64,000 bases of DNA from Bradyrhizobium yuanmingense (GCF_029167105.1 NZ_JARFML010000006.1:62001-126000), one strand, 5' to 3'. Positions 53,830 through 62,891 are shown, numbered from the stretch's first letter. Numbers and translations: made by a program. The notes: generated from the letters alone by a model not told the origin.

Positions 53830-55049
53830 CGGCCATGGACAGCATCCTCGTCGTCAACGCCGGCTCCTCGAGCGTCAAGTTCCAGGTCTTTGCGATCGAG
53901 GGTGAGGGCATTCTGCGCCGCCTGATCAAGGGGCAGGTGGACGGCATCGGCAGCCGGCCGCGCTTGCGGGCAAGCAGGGCAGGCAACGATCCCATGGCGG
54001 ACCGGGCCTATCCGATCGAAGCCATTCCGGACGTGCCGGCGGCGATGCAGGTCGCGGGGGAATGGCTGCGGAACGAGGCGCGCATCCATCCGTTGGCGGT
54101 CGGGCATCGTGTCGTCCATGGCGGGCCGGATTATGAGCGGCCAATTCTCGTCGATCATGGCGTGGTGGCACGGCTGGAACGCTTCGTCACGCTGGCGCCG
54201 CTGCATCAGCCGCACAATCTGGCGCCGATCCGCTCGATCCTGGCCAATTTCCCGACGATACCGCAGGTCGCTTGCTTCGACACCGCGTTTCACCGCACCC
54301 ACGGTGCGCTGGCCGACCACTACGCCATTCCCCACCAGCTCCACGCCGAAGGTGTGCGACGCTACGGCTTCCATGGGCTCTCCTATGAGTACATCTCCAG
54401 GACTTTGCCGCAGATCGCGCCAGAGGTCGCAAAGCGTCGCGTGATCGTCGCCCATCTCGGCAGCGGCGCATCGATGTGCGCGATGAAGAATGGGCTGAGC
54501 GTCGAGAGCACGATGGGATTCACCGCGCTCGACGGGCTGCCGATGGGCACGCGTCCGGGCCAGCTCGATCCGGGCGTCGTGCTGTATCTAATGTCCGAGA
54601 AGGGAATGACTTCATCGAAGGTGCAGGATTTTCTCTATCGCGATTGCGGATTGAAGGGGCTTTCCGGGGTCAGCAACGACATGCGCGAGCTGGAGGCGAG
54701 CCCTGATCCGCAAGCGAAGCTGGCGGTGGACTATTTCGTCTATCGCATCGGCCTCAACGCCGGCATGCTGGCGGCGGCGCTGCAGGGGATCGATGCCTTC
54801 GTCTTCACCGCCGGCATCGGCGAGAACTCGAGCGGCATCCGTGCACGTGTGGCGGAGCAGCTCGGCTGGCTTGGCGTGGCACTCGACCCTGCCGAGAACA
54901 CGCGCCATTCGCGGCTGATATCGGCAAAGACGAGTCTCATTCCGGTCTACGTCGTCCCGACGGACGAGGAGCTCATGATCGCGCAGCACACGCTGGCGCT
55001 GTTGATGAACGGCCAATCGCCCAACCCGAGACAAGAGAGGGTGTCATGA
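53826..55049 (+). CDS. ackA: Acetate (short-chain acyl) kinase
   Basis: 407 residues from GTG at 53826; an ATG at 53835 is an alternative. ASKHA fold motifs VVNAGSSSVKFQ, HRVVHGGPDY, CFDTAFHRTH, RYGFHGLSYEYI, VAHLGSGASMCA, MGFTALDGLPMGTRPGQLDPG (quoted in part: MGFTALDGLPMGTRPGQ) and FTAGIGENS. Converts acyl-phosphate and ADP to the acid and ATP. The GTG start overlaps the pta stop, and the gene overlaps fabI by four bases, so pta-ackA-fabI are translationally coupled. Confidence 0.93.
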   Translation: MTAMDSILVVNAGSSSVKFQVFAIEGEGILRRLIKGQVDGIGSRPRLRASRAGNDPMADRAYPIEAIPDVPAAMQVAGEWLRNEARIHPLAVGHRVVHGGPDYERPILVDHGVVARLERFVTLAPLHQPHNLAPIRSILANFPTIPQVACFDTAFHRTHGALADHYAIPHQLHAEGVRRYGFHGLSYEYISRTLPQIAPEVAKRRVIVAHLGSGASMCAMKNGLSVESTMGFTALDGLPMGTRPGQLDPGVVLYLMSEKGMTSSKVQDFLYRDCGLKGLSGVSNDMRELEASPDPQAKLAVDYFVYRIGLNAGMLAAALQGIDAFVFTAGIGENSSGIRARVAEQLGWLGVALDPAENTRHSRLISAKTSLIPVYVVPTDEELMIAQHTLALLMNGQSPNPRQERVS

Positions 55050-55834
55050 TTCCAGTATTTCCGGACAGCAAGGTCGCTCTGAAGGGGAAGAAGGGCCTCG
55101 TCGTCGGCATCGCCAACGACCAGTCGATCGCCTGGGGCTGCGCCAGGGCGTTTCGCGCGCTCGGCGCCGATCTCGCCGTCACCTATCTGAACGACCGCGC
55201 CAAGAAGCACGTCGAGCCGCTGGCGCAGGCCCTCGAAGCGCCGATCTTCCTGCCGCTCGACGTCATGGTGGAGGGCCAGACTGAAGCTGTGTTCGAGCGG
55301 ATCAAGTCGGAGTGGGGGCAGCTCGATTTCCTGCTTCATTCCATCGCCTTCTCGCCGAAGGAGGCATTGCACGGCCGCGTCGTCGATGTCGGCCGCGATG
55401 GCTTTCTGAAGACCATGGACGTCTCCTGCTGGTCGTTCCTGCGGATGGCGCATCTTGCCGAACCCCTGATGAAGAACGGCGGCACGATGTTCACCATGAC
55501 CTATTACGGCAGCCAGATGGTGGTGGAGAACTACAACATCATGGGGGTCGCCAAGGCAGCGCTTGAGGCTGCGGTTCGCTATGCTGCTGCCGAGCTCGGT
55601 CCGAAGGGCATCCGCGTGCACGCGATCTCGCCGGGACCGCTTGCGACCCGCGCGGCCTCGGGCATTCCGGAGTTCGACGAGCTGATGGACAAGGCGCAAT
55701 CCAAGGCGCCCTCGCGCAGCCTCGTCAGCATCGACGACGTCGGCAATGCCACCGCGTTTCTGGCGCTCGACGGCGCCAAGCTGATTACCGGTGGCGTGCT
55801 CTACATCGATGGCGGTTATCACATCATCGATTGA
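55046..55834 (+). CDS. fabI: Enoyl-ACP reductase (NADH), FabI type
   Basis: 262 residues. FabI features: GLVVGIANDQSIAWGCARAF (cofactor loop with Ser-x5-Ala), LHSIAFSPKEAL, active site YYGSQMVVENYNIMGVAKAA (Tyr-x6-Tyr/Met-x2-Ala-Lys) and AISPGPLATRAASGI. Reduces the enoyl-thioester of fatty acid synthesis with NADH. An additional fabI in an acyl-phosphate operon is unusual: it could serve as an NADH sink or make acyl groups that feed Pta. Its last codons recur as a remnant at 60927-60955. Confidence 0.9.
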   Translation: MIPVFPDSKVALKGKKGLVVGIANDQSIAWGCARAFRALGADLAVTYLNDRAKKHVEPLAQALEAPIFLPLDVMVEGQTEAVFERIKSEWGQLDFLLHSIAFSPKEALHGRVVDVGRDGFLKTMDVSCWSFLRMAHLAEPLMKNGGTMFTMTYYGSQMVVENYNIMGVAKAALEAAVRYAAAELGPKGIRVHAISPGPLATRAASGIPEFDELMDKAQSKAPSRSLVSIDDVGNATAFLALDGAKLITGGVLYIDGGYHIID

Positions 55835-55852
55835 TCGCGCAATCGCGCGTTG

Positions 55853-56452
55853 TCATGCCGGCGGTGCGCCGATGCCGATGCTCTCGAGTAATTCGCGCCA
55901 GAGCTTGCGGACTCCGGCGTGACGCTGCGCGAGCGCCGCACTGACTGCGTCGCGATGCGGCGCAAGGTCTGCGCCCTTCAGAAACAGAATCTGGGCCTGC
56001 AACAGCCGGCCACTCTCGAATTCGATCCGGCGCAGCGCCATAACAAAAGGATCCTGCGCATCGGCCTCGAGCGGTAGGAGCGCAGCCGGCCGTATGCCGG
56101 CATGCACGGCGTGGGCAAGCGCTGCGAGGTCAATCATTTGGGCAAGGCGAGGGTCTGCGATCCCTTCGACCGGTGCAGGCAGCCAGGCGGACTCCCAGGA
56201 GGCGACCATGTAACCCAGGGAAGGATCCAACACCCAGGACGTGGCGCGCAGCAGCAGCGAGACGATCTCGGCCTCGCGATAAAATTGCGCATTCAATTCG
56301 GTCTGCCATGCCGCGTCGAGCCGCGCGGGCAGCTTGAAAGCGAATTGCCGGGCGAGGGCGCCATGCGCCGAGATCAGGAATGCTGCGACCCGCGTCTGCT
56401 GGTATGGTGGAATGCGGCCGTCCGGCTCGACGGGACCGAGGAAGCTGCTCAT
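55853..56452 (-). CDS. Conserved hypothetical protein, co-transcribed with a hydrolase
   Basis: 199 residues, mostly helical, no signal peptide. I do not recognise the family. The conserved-looking end LAPHRDAVSAALAQRHAGVR followed by KLWRELLESIG recurs in the decayed gene at 62993-63753. Begins with an ATGA overlap on the stop of the alpha/beta hydrolase upstream (56449-57375), and is convergent with fabI. Linkage to hydrolase and acyl genes hints at a lipid or polyester-associated role, but that is only context. Confidence 0.7.
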   Translation of the reverse strand: MSSFLGPVEPDGRIPPYQQTRVAAFLISAHGALARQFAFKLPARLDAAWQTELNAQFYREAEIVSLLLRATSWVLDPSLGYMVASWESAWLPAPVEGIADPRLAQMIDLAALAHAVHAGIRPAALLPLEADAQDPFVMALRRIEFESGRLLQAQILFLKGADLAPHRDAVSAALAQRHAGVRKLWRELLESIGIGAPPA

Positions 56453-57375
56453 GGCAGCGCTCGCTTGACCGGGATGGCGCGCAGATGATCATAGCCGGCC
56501 GGAAACGGCGTGAGCTCGCCGCCGGGCTGGTCCGGCGCCACCCAGACCGCCTGATTGCCCTGCCAGCGTCCCGCCAGCACGTCCTCGGCAAAGCGCGCGA
56601 GCAGATCGACGGTCAGTGTCCCTTTCTCCAGCGTGAAGGCGTGATACGCCTTGGGAATGATCACCAATGAGCTGTTCTGAATCTCGACACGCAATGTTTC
56701 GTGGAGACCCCGGGGCGTCAGAAAATCGAACTCGCCGTTGAGGATCATGGTCGGAACGGCGATCTCAGACAGGCGCGGCGTGAGCGGCTGGAAGTCGAGG
56801 AAGGACTCCATCAGGTTCTGCAGCGCGTAGACGTCGTTGACCAGCCAACCTTGCCGCTTCACGCTATCGAGCTTGTCCAGCAGCGGCTGTAGCCATTGGT
56901 CCGACAGGTTCATGGGCAACAGGAGATCCTGGAGGTAACTCGTGCCGCCGAGGATCAGCCCCGTCCGCAGCGCATTGCCAAGCAGCAAGAGTTGCGGCGA
57001 CAGCTCCGCAAAGCAGCTCATCGGCACCAGCCCGGTCAGTCGCTTGCCATGCTCGATCGCATACCGCAGCGCGATCAGACCGCCAAAGCTGATTCCGCTC
57101 AGAAAAACCGGACCGTCCCCCAGCGCGTCGATCAGGAGACCCAAGGCGGCGACCTGATCGTCCTGGCTGATGAAGAGCCTCGGCTTGTCGGAGCCGCCCT
57201 GGCCGAGCAGATCGAAGGTCGCAACGCGGAAGCCTCGCGCCGACAAGGCCTCGCAATAGGCGCCCCACAGCTCTGAATATTGCGTCAGTCCGTTCACGAG
57301 AACATGGGCCGGCGCGCCCGCCGGCCCGACGAGCTCATAGCGGATCCGATATGAGCCGTGGCTGAGGAAAGGCAT
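56449..57375 (-). CDS. Alpha/beta hydrolase
   Basis: 308 residues. Oxyanion region VLVNGLTQYSELWG, nucleophile GISFGG, acid in ILNGEFDFLTPRG and His in AYHAF. Lid region around 150-190. This pattern fits thioesterase/depolymerase-like hydrolases near rhizobial PHA genes. The ATG at 57375 gives a 26-base leader from the operator at 57436; the frame stays open upstream but through the operator. Cytoplasmic. Substrate unknown, possibly a hydroxyacyl ester or thioester. Confidence 0.8.
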   Translation of the reverse strand: MPFLSHGSYRIRYELVGPAGAPAHVLVNGLTQYSELWGAYCEALSARGFRVATFDLLGQGGSDKPRLFISQDDQVAALGLLIDALGDGPVFLSGISFGGLIALRYAIEHGKRLTGLVPMSCFAELSPQLLLLGNALRTGLILGGTSYLQDLLLPMNLSDQWLQPLLDKLDSVKRQGWLVNDVYALQNLMESFLDFQPLTPRLSEIAVPTMILNGEFDFLTPRGLHETLRVEIQNSSLVIIPKAYHAFTLEKGTLTVDLLARFAEDVLAGRWQGNQAVWVAPDQPGGELTPFPAGYDHLRAIPVKRALP

Positions 57376-57435
57376 CGCGAGGGTACTGCCGGTGTTTTGA
57401 TGCCCGCGATCCTCGATCTCCGCGACCGGATTCCA

Positions 57436-57449
57436 TTGAGCTAGATCAA
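57436..57449. promoter_or_regulatory. FixK/FNR-type operator (divergent)
   Basis: TTGAGCTAGATCAA. Centre 57442.5. Predicted starts near 57401 (minus, 26 bases before the hydrolase gene) and 57484 (plus, 25 bases before the 835-residue hydrolase gene). Confidence 0.7.
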
Positions 57450-57508
57450 ACCTTCCGTGGCCGCCCTGCCTAGCGTTTCGGGAAAATCTTGCAGGGAGGA
57501 CTTGCGTC

Positions 57509-60016
57509 ATGTTCGGACAAGTCGCGTTGAAGCGCTGCTTCATGAGCCTGATCGTGCTGCTGCTCGGCACGGCGATCGCAACCGCGCAGCCTTTCACACG
57601 CCGTTCGTCGCAGGTGCAGCATGATGGGCTGAAGAAGACTTATGAGATTGCCAATTTCCGCCTCGGCGGCAAGTACGACCTGTCGGACCCCTCCAAATGG
57701 GAGAATGGCGGCGAGGGCGGTGTCACGCTGGAATCGCTCGGGGCCGGCAAGCTGCGCACCGCCTATATCGCCGTCGGCAACGCAAGGCGCAATGCCGCCG
57801 GCGAGATCACCAATGCCATCGTGATCAACTCCTACTATTCCGGCGATTCCACCGACATGTACGAACAATGGGTCAAGGGTGCGGCGTTGTCGGGTGGCGT
57901 GCCCATCATCGGTCCGGGCCGGCCGATCGACACGGATCGCTATTATGTCATCATGGTCGATCCCCTCGGCACCTGGGGCGCGAGCAAGCCGTCCGACGGC
58001 CTCGGCATCAAGTTTCCGCAATACAGCTACTACGACATGGTGCAGGCGAATTACCGCCTGCTACGCGACGAGCTGAAGGTCGCGCGCGTCGCACTGGTGA
58101 CCGGCGTCTCGATGGGCGGCACGCAGACCTACGTCTGGGGCGTGATGCATCCGGGGTACGTCGGCGCGCTGATGCCGATCGGCGGCACGACGCAATCGGA
58201 CGGCGACGACCCCGTTGGCAACTGGACCTTCCAGATGATGACGGCGGCGATCCAGGGCGACCCGGTCTGGCAGGCGACCAAGGGCGACTATTACAAGCTG
58301 CCGAAGGAAAAGCACCCGGTGCCGGGCGTGGCCTTCGGCTGGTCGATCCTCGGCATGACCGGTTACGATTTCGCTTTCCGGACGACCCAGAATTGGGCGG
58401 CGGTACAGCCAGAGATTTTCTATTGGGATCCCCCGAGCGAGAAGGCCGGCCTCAACGTCACCAACCGCGCCAAGCTCTACGACGCGGTCGACCTCGTCTG
58501 GCGCAACCGGGTCGGCGAGACCCACAACATCAACCCGTATCTCGGCCGCATCCAGGCGCGCACGCTGGTGATGCACATCACCAACGACCTCTGGCTGAAC
58601 TTCAAGCTGGCGCAGAAGGCGGTCGACCGCGTGCCCGGCGCTGATCTCATCGCTCAGGAGAGCCCGGTCGCGCATTACGGCGTGTTCCCGATCATCAACC
58701 AGCGCAAGAACGATCCGAAGTTCGTCGCGTTCATGGATGACGTGGCGGCTCTCGATCGCGCCCAGAAATTCGTCGACAAGAATTACCGCGTGCCCAACGT
58801 TGCTGCCAACATTGATCCGAAGAAGTCGTTCTGGAAGGCATATGTGACCTATCCCTATCCGGTCAAATTCGCCGATGCCAAGGACAAGCGCGGCAACTCC
58901 TGGGAAATCGGCTACATGGACGAGTATGCCGGGACCGACAAGGACCCGAAGGTGCTCGTCATCATTCATGGCAAGGGCGCGTTCGGTGGGCATTACGGCA
59001 ACGTGATGCAGTATGCACTGCGCAGCGGCCTGCGCGTGATCGTGCCCGACCTGCCGCATTACGGTATGTCGGGGCCTGGGAATCTCGACAAGAGCCCGGC
59101 GCGCACGATGCAGGACATGCGCGAGGTGATCTACGACCTCGTCGTCAACCAGCTCGGCGTCAAGAAGGCCTATTATCTCGGTCACTCGCTCGGCGGCCAG
59201 TTCGTGGTGGGCTACGCGCTGACCTGGCCTGATGCGGTGCAAGGCCTTGCCCTGGAAGCGCCGTCCGGTCTAGAGGAATATCCGCGTGAGATCACCATCG
59301 CCAAGGACAAGAAGGCGCCGCTGTTCGATGCGACTCTCGGCCGGGACTTCGACAAGTGGAGGCAGATCTGGGACCAGACCGGCATTCTCGCCGCGGAGAA
59401 GGCGCGCGACGAGCAGAACATCCGCGACTTCTTCTATTTCAAGAAGCGTGACCCGGACACCGCCGTGGTGTCGGCTGCGAAGAGCGGCTACTTCTTCAGC
59501 GACAGCGAATATGCCCGCTTCCACACCGAGCAGCGTGTCGGGCTCACCAAGGGCAGCCCGAAAGAGCTCGAGCAATGGTGTAACGTCTTCATCTTCGACA
59601 TCTACACCATCGGTGCCGAACTTCAGCAGGATGACCCGAAGAACCTCTATGAGCGGGTCACCCAGATTAAAGCGCCGATCTTCCTGGCGTTCGGCGACAA
59701 GGAGCCGTTCATTCCGACGCCGGCGTTCAACGGGCTGACGGACCTCGGCCGCGACGTCATCACGCCCTTCATGACGCGGATGTCCAATGCCGGCAACCGG
59801 CCGATGCTCAAGATCTATCCGGAGACCGGGCACTTTATCCACACCGACAATCCAGTGGAATACGCTGCCGACGTCATGGATTTCGTGACCAAGGGGGAGG
59901 TCGATACATCATCGCCCCTCGGTACGGATCGCATGATCAAGGGCGCCGTCGTCTCTGCCCTGCCAGTGGCGCCGACACCGCCTGGAGCGGCGCCGACGGC
60001 TGGCCTCAACAAGTAG
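57509..60016 (+). CDS. Secreted protein with two alpha/beta-hydrolase domains
   Basis: 835 residues. Signal peptide (SLIVLLLGTAIATAQ). Domain 1 (about 40-420) resembles MetX/homoserine-acetyltransferase-type hydrolases with nucleophile Ser201 in GVSMGG and AIVINSYYSGDSTDMYEQW. Domain 2 (about 440-800) is a canonical hydrolase with IHGKGAFGGHYGN, Ser560 in GHSLGG, FLAFGDKEPF and His in ETGHFIHT. Both nucleophiles are present. A Pro/Ala tail ends the protein. Ribosome site GGGAGG. A two-domain periplasmic hydrolase is unusual; substrate unknown. Confidence 0.82.
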   Translation: MFGQVALKRCFMSLIVLLLGTAIATAQPFTRRSSQVQHDGLKKTYEIANFRLGGKYDLSDPSKWENGGEGGVTLESLGAGKLRTAYIAVGNARRNAAGEITNAIVINSYYSGDSTDMYEQWVKGAALSGGVPIIGPGRPIDTDRYYVIMVDPLGTWGASKPSDGLGIKFPQYSYYDMVQANYRLLRDELKVARVALVTGVSMGGTQTYVWGVMHPGYVGALMPIGGTTQSDGDDPVGNWTFQMMTAAIQGDPVWQATKGDYYKLPKEKHPVPGVAFGWSILGMTGYDFAFRTTQNWAAVQPEIFYWDPPSEKAGLNVTNRAKLYDAVDLVWRNRVGETHNINPYLGRIQARTLVMHITNDLWLNFKLAQKAVDRVPGADLIAQESPVAHYGVFPIINQRKNDPKFVAFMDDVAALDRAQKFVDKNYRVPNVAANIDPKKSFWKAYVTYPYPVKFADAKDKRGNSWEIGYMDEYAGTDKDPKVLVIIHGKGAFGGHYGNVMQYALRSGLRVIVPDLPHYGMSGPGNLDKSPARTMQDMREVIYDLVVNQLGVKKAYYLGHSLGGQFVVGYALTWPDAVQGLALEAPSGLEEYPREITIAKDKKAPLFDATLGRDFDKWRQIWDQTGILAAEKARDEQNIRDFFYFKKRDPDTAVVSAAKSGYFFSDSEYARFHTEQRVGLTKGSPKELEQWCNVFIFDIYTIGAELQQDDPKNLYERVTQIKAPIFLAFGDKEPFIPTPAFNGLTDLGRDVITPFMTRMSNAGNRPMLKIYPETGHFIHTDNPVEYAADVMDFVTKGEVDTSSPLGTDRMIKGAVVSALPVAPTPPGAAPTAGLNK

Positions 60017-60025
60017 GGTCCGGCG

Positions 60026-60910
60026 ATGCCGAGAGTGCAGGCGGGCGAAGTCCAGCTCGGCTGGCGGGAGTGGGGAGGCGGCGACGTCACCGTCGTCTTC
60101 ATCCACGGCAATCTCGCGAGCAAGGACTGGATCGAGCTCGCGGCACCGATGTTTCCAACTGGGCTCCGCGTCATTGCCATTGACTGGCGCGGCTGCGGCG
60201 ACAGCGACCGGCCGAAGCCGGTGACCGACTACTCCAACTACTCCATGCAGCAGCATGCGCAGGACATGCTGATGGCGCTCGATGCGCTGGGCATCCGATA
60301 CTGCCACCTTGCGACCCATTCGACCGGAGGCATCATTGCCGCGCGGATGCTGTTGATGCAACCGCGGCGGTTTGGCCGTGTGTTCGCGCTGGACCCGGTG
60401 ACGCCGCTCGGCATGGCCTTCAATGCCGATCAGATTGGGCTGTTCAGGGCGATGATGGCGAGCAAGGAGCTGACGCGGTCAGTCATGGCGACCGCCGCAT
60501 CTTCGCTGTTCGTTCCGGAGAGTATGGGGCCGAGCATGATCCCCCGCTTTCGCGAGGGGCTAGGCGAGATCCAGGTGCTGTTCGACCGGATCATCGAACA
60601 GACCTTCGGCGTATCGGAAGGGATCTGGATCGGCACGCCAGTTAACTTGACGCACGAGAAAAAGAGCGGCGAGCTGGAGCGGCGCATGCCGGAGATCCGG
60701 CATCCGCACCTCGTGTTGTGGGGCGAGCGGGACGGCTGGATCGCGCCGGCCGATCTTCGCGTCATGGCCGAAGCGATGCCAGATTGTCGGCTGGTCACCG
60801 TGCCAGGCGTCGGGCATTCGATGAACCTCGAATCGCCGGCTCTTTATGCGGGCTATTTCGGCGCCTGGTTCGGAGGACTTGCCGCGTCACCGTCAACGGC
60901 GCCAGGCTGA
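60026..60910 (+). CDS. Alpha/beta hydrolase
   Basis: 294 residues, no signal peptide. Oxyanion segment VVFIHGNLASKDWIELA, IDWRGCGDSDRP, nucleophile in THSTGG, acid in WGERDGWIAP and His in GVGHSMNLE. Ten bases after the two-domain hydrolase, so one operon. Best compared with haloalkane-dehalogenase/epoxide-hydrolase-like hydrolases by its strand-4 pattern, but Asp is replaced by Ser, so an esterase or thioesterase is more likely. Confidence 0.83.
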   Translation: MPRVQAGEVQLGWREWGGGDVTVVFIHGNLASKDWIELAAPMFPTGLRVIAIDWRGCGDSDRPKPVTDYSNYSMQQHAQDMLMALDALGIRYCHLATHSTGGIIAARMLLMQPRRFGRVFALDPVTPLGMAFNADQIGLFRAMMASKELTRSVMATAASSLFVPESMGPSMIPRFREGLGEIQVLFDRIIEQTFGVSEGIWIGTPVNLTHEKKSGELERRMPEIRHPHLVLWGERDGWIAPADLRVMAEAMPDCRLVTVPGVGHSMNLESPALYAGYFGAWFGGLAASPSTAPG

Positions 60911-60926
60911 TGCCCGGCGGGGCCTC

Positions 60927-60955
60927 GATGTCGACTACCACATCATCGATTGACC
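60927..60955 (+). pseudogene. Remnant of a fabI 3' end
   Basis: Reads CGATG-CG--TA-CACATCATCGATTGA, ending DYHIID-stop exactly as fabI ends at 55834 (GGYHIID-stop), with similar bases continuing after the stop (CGCGC, GTTG, GCCGGCG). No upstream part of the gene remains. Suggests a former second fabI copy here. Confidence 0.45.
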
Positions 60956-61073
60956 GCGCGTTGCCGCCGGCGCTGAGTTTCGGCGATCCATGGGCTGATG
61001 GTGACATATTGCCAGTGTTTTGCCCGACGACGCAACGGGTTCCGGAGCAAAAAAAGGAAACCTCAGTCAAATC

Positions 61074-61106
61074 AGCCCCATGTCTACTGTGCATGGGGTT
61101 GTTTTT
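61074..61106 (+). terminator. Intrinsic terminator after the hydrolase operon
   Basis: CCCCATG (61076-61082) pairs with CATGGGG (61092-61098), extended by two weak pairs, loop of nine, followed by TTGTTTTT. It ends the plus-strand transcript from 57509-60910 and lies 12 bases beyond the stop of the convergent maoC-like gene. Confidence 0.7.
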
Positions 61107-61117
61107 CGACTTTTGAC

Positions 61118-61576
61118 TCACCGATAGTGCAGAGCGATCAATTCAGCCACGCAGGCCGGCTTGGTGCCGCCCTCGATCTCGATCACGAGGTGGTAATTGA
61201 CACGCAACCCGTCCGGCGGCACGTCCTCTGCTTCCGCAATCGTGACCCGGCCGCGCAGCTTCGAGCCGGCCGGCACCGGCGCGAGATATCGGATCCGGTC
61301 AGCACCGTAATTGAGCGTGTTGCGCAGCCCCTTCAGGCCGATGACCGAGCGGATGAACAGCGGAGCAAGTGCAAGCGAGAGCAGGCCATGGGCGATGGTC
61401 TTGCCGCCCGGCATCTCCTGCTTGGCGCGCTCCTGGTCGACATGGATCCATTGCTCGTCGCAGGTCGCCTCGGCGAACTGGTTGATGCGGTCCTGCGTGA
61501 TCTCGATCCAGTCGCTGGCACCGATCTCGGTGCCGATTGCGGATTTGATCTCGTTGAAGTCGCTGAATATTCGCAT
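61118..61576 (-). CDS. MaoC/NodN-family dehydratase (hotdog fold)
   Basis: 152 residues. MaoC pattern: ASDWIEITQDRINQFAEATC, DEQWIHVDQERAKQEMPGGK and TIAHGLLSLALAP, the hydratase-2 active-site region with Asp and His. NodN-like by the whole-length match. Would hydrate enoyl-CoA to (R)-3-hydroxyacyl-CoA, or the reverse. Twelve bases after the CoA-transferase B gene, last of the minus-strand operon. Confidence 0.87.
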   Translation of the reverse strand: MRIFSDFNEIKSAIGTEIGASDWIEITQDRINQFAEATCDEQWIHVDQERAKQEMPGGKTIAHGLLSLALAPLFIRSVIGLKGLRNTLNYGADRIRYLAPVPAGSKLRGRVTIAEAEDVPPDGLRVNYHLVIEIEGGTKPACVAELIALHYR

Positions 61577-61588
61577 GGGTTGACCCGT

Positions 61589-62239
61589 TTAGATCCTCAT
61601 CTCCGGAACATCGTCGGGAATGGCGAGCTCGGCCTCCGTCAGTGCCACGACCTCGCCGACGCTCAGGCCGGGCGCTGTTTCCAGTAGCGTCGCCTTGCCG
61701 TCGGGAAAACCGATCACGGCCATGTCCGTCACGACGAGGTTGACGGGGCGCGCCGAGGTCAGCGGCAGCGAGCATTTGGCCACGATCTTGGACTTGCCCT
61801 TGGCCGCGTGCTGCATGGCGACGATCACGCGCTTGGCGCCGGTGACGAGGTCCATTGCGCCGCCCATGCCCGGGACCATCTTGCCCGGGATCATCCAGTT
61901 CGCGAGATGCCCATGCGCATCGACCTGGAGACCACCGAGCACGGTGACGTCGACGTGGCCGCCTCGGATCAGGCCGAACGACATCGCGCTGTCGAAGGTG
62001 GAGGCGCCCGGCAGCGCGCTGATCGGGCGTCCGCCGGCATCGGTGAGCGTCGGATGCGCCATGCCCTGCTCGGGAATCGGGCCTGTGCCGATCAGGCCAT
62101 TCTCTGACTGAAAGAATACTTTGAGATCGGATGGTACATAGTTTGCGACCAGAGTCGGAATGCCGATGCCGAGATTGACGAGGTTGCCGCTCCTCAGCTC
62201 CTTGGCGACACGCCGGGCGATGATGATCTGGGGATCCAT
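61589..62239 (-). CDS. 3-oxoacid CoA-transferase, subunit B
   Basis: 216 residues, SugarP_isomerase-like CoA-transferase beta subunit. Catalytic Glu in QSENGLIGTGP; VNLGIGIPTLVANYVP near the start; GGLQVDAHGHLANWMIPGKM, quoted here as 20 residues; GAKRVIVAMQHAAKGKSKI. With subunit A it moves CoA between acetoacetate or another 3-oxoacid and succinate or acetate. Four bases after the subunit A gene. Confidence 0.92.
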   Translation of the reverse strand: MDPQIIIARRVAKELRSGNLVNLGIGIPTLVANYVPSDLKVFFQSENGLIGTGPIPEQGMAHPTLTDAGGRPISALPGASTFDSAMSFGLIRGGHVDVTVLGGLQVDAHGHLANWMIPGKMVPGMGGAMDLVTGAKRVIVAMQHAAKGKSKIVAKCSLPLTSARPVNLVVTDMAVIGFPDGKATLLETAPGLSVGEVVALTEAELAIPDDVPEMRI

Positions 62240-62243
62240 GGTG

Positions 62244-62891
62244 TCACCCGTTGGTGATGAGATAGTCGACGAGCGGCGCGGGGGTGACGACGTGATCGGG
62301 CGCGATCACGCCGACCGGGACGATATGCTCCGCCGTCACGATGACGGTGTCGGCCGCCATCGCCATGACCGGGTTGAAATTGCGCGAAGTGAGGGCGTAG
62401 GCGAGGTTGCCGAGGTAGTCAGCGAGGAAGGCGTGCACCAATGCAAACTGCGCACGCAGCGCCGTCTCCAGCAGGAATGGCTTGCCGTCGACTTCGATCT
62501 GGCGCTTGCCTTCGGCCACCAGCGTTCCGACCCCGGTCGGCGTCAGCACGCCGCCGAGACCGCATCCGCCGGCGCGGATGCGCTCGACGAAGGTGCCTTG
62601 CGGCACGAGATCGACGGCGATCTGGTTCGCCAGCATCTGCTGCTGCGCCTTCGGATTGAGACCGATATGCGTTGCCGTCAGCTTCGACACCAGCGCTTGA
62701 TCGAACAGCTTACCGACGCCCTTGCCGGGCGTGGCTGCGTCATTCGAGATCAAGGTCAGGCCTGTCTTCCTCTGGCGCACGACTTCGTCGAGCAGCCGCT
62801 CCGGCGTTCCAACTCCCATGAATCCGCCAACCATGACGCTGGCGCCCGCCGGGATCATCGCAACGGCTTCTTCGACGGAAACAGCCTTCAT
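62244..62891 (-). CDS. 3-oxoacid CoA-transferase, subunit A
   Basis: 215 residues. GASVMVGGFMGVGTPERLLD is the alpha-subunit glycine loop; LTLISNDAATPGKGVGKLFD, HIGLNPKAQQQMLANQIAVD, GGVLTPTGVGTLV and KPFLLETALRAQFALVHAFL follow. The ATG at 62891 has GGGAG upstream and fits the family start. Operator at 62969 predicts a start near 62934. Operon scoA-scoB-maoC: acyl-CoA recycling linked to ketone-body or PHB breakdown. Confidence 0.92.
   Translation of the reverse strand: MKAVSVEEAVAMIPAGASVMVGGFMGVGTPERLLDEVVRQRKTGLTLISNDAATPGKGVGKLFDQALVSKLTATHIGLNPKAQQQMLANQIAVDLVPQGTFVERIRAGGCGLGGVLTPTGVGTLVAEGKRQIEVDGKPFLLETALRAQFALVHAFLADYLGNLAYALTSRNFNPVMAMAADTVIVTAEHIVPVGVIAPDHVVTPAPLVDYLITNG

Noticed and set aside
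60795..61121. Small ORFs in both strands between the hydrolase and maoC-like genes
   Set aside because: They overlap a terminator and the fabI remnant, have no family pattern and no ribosome sites.
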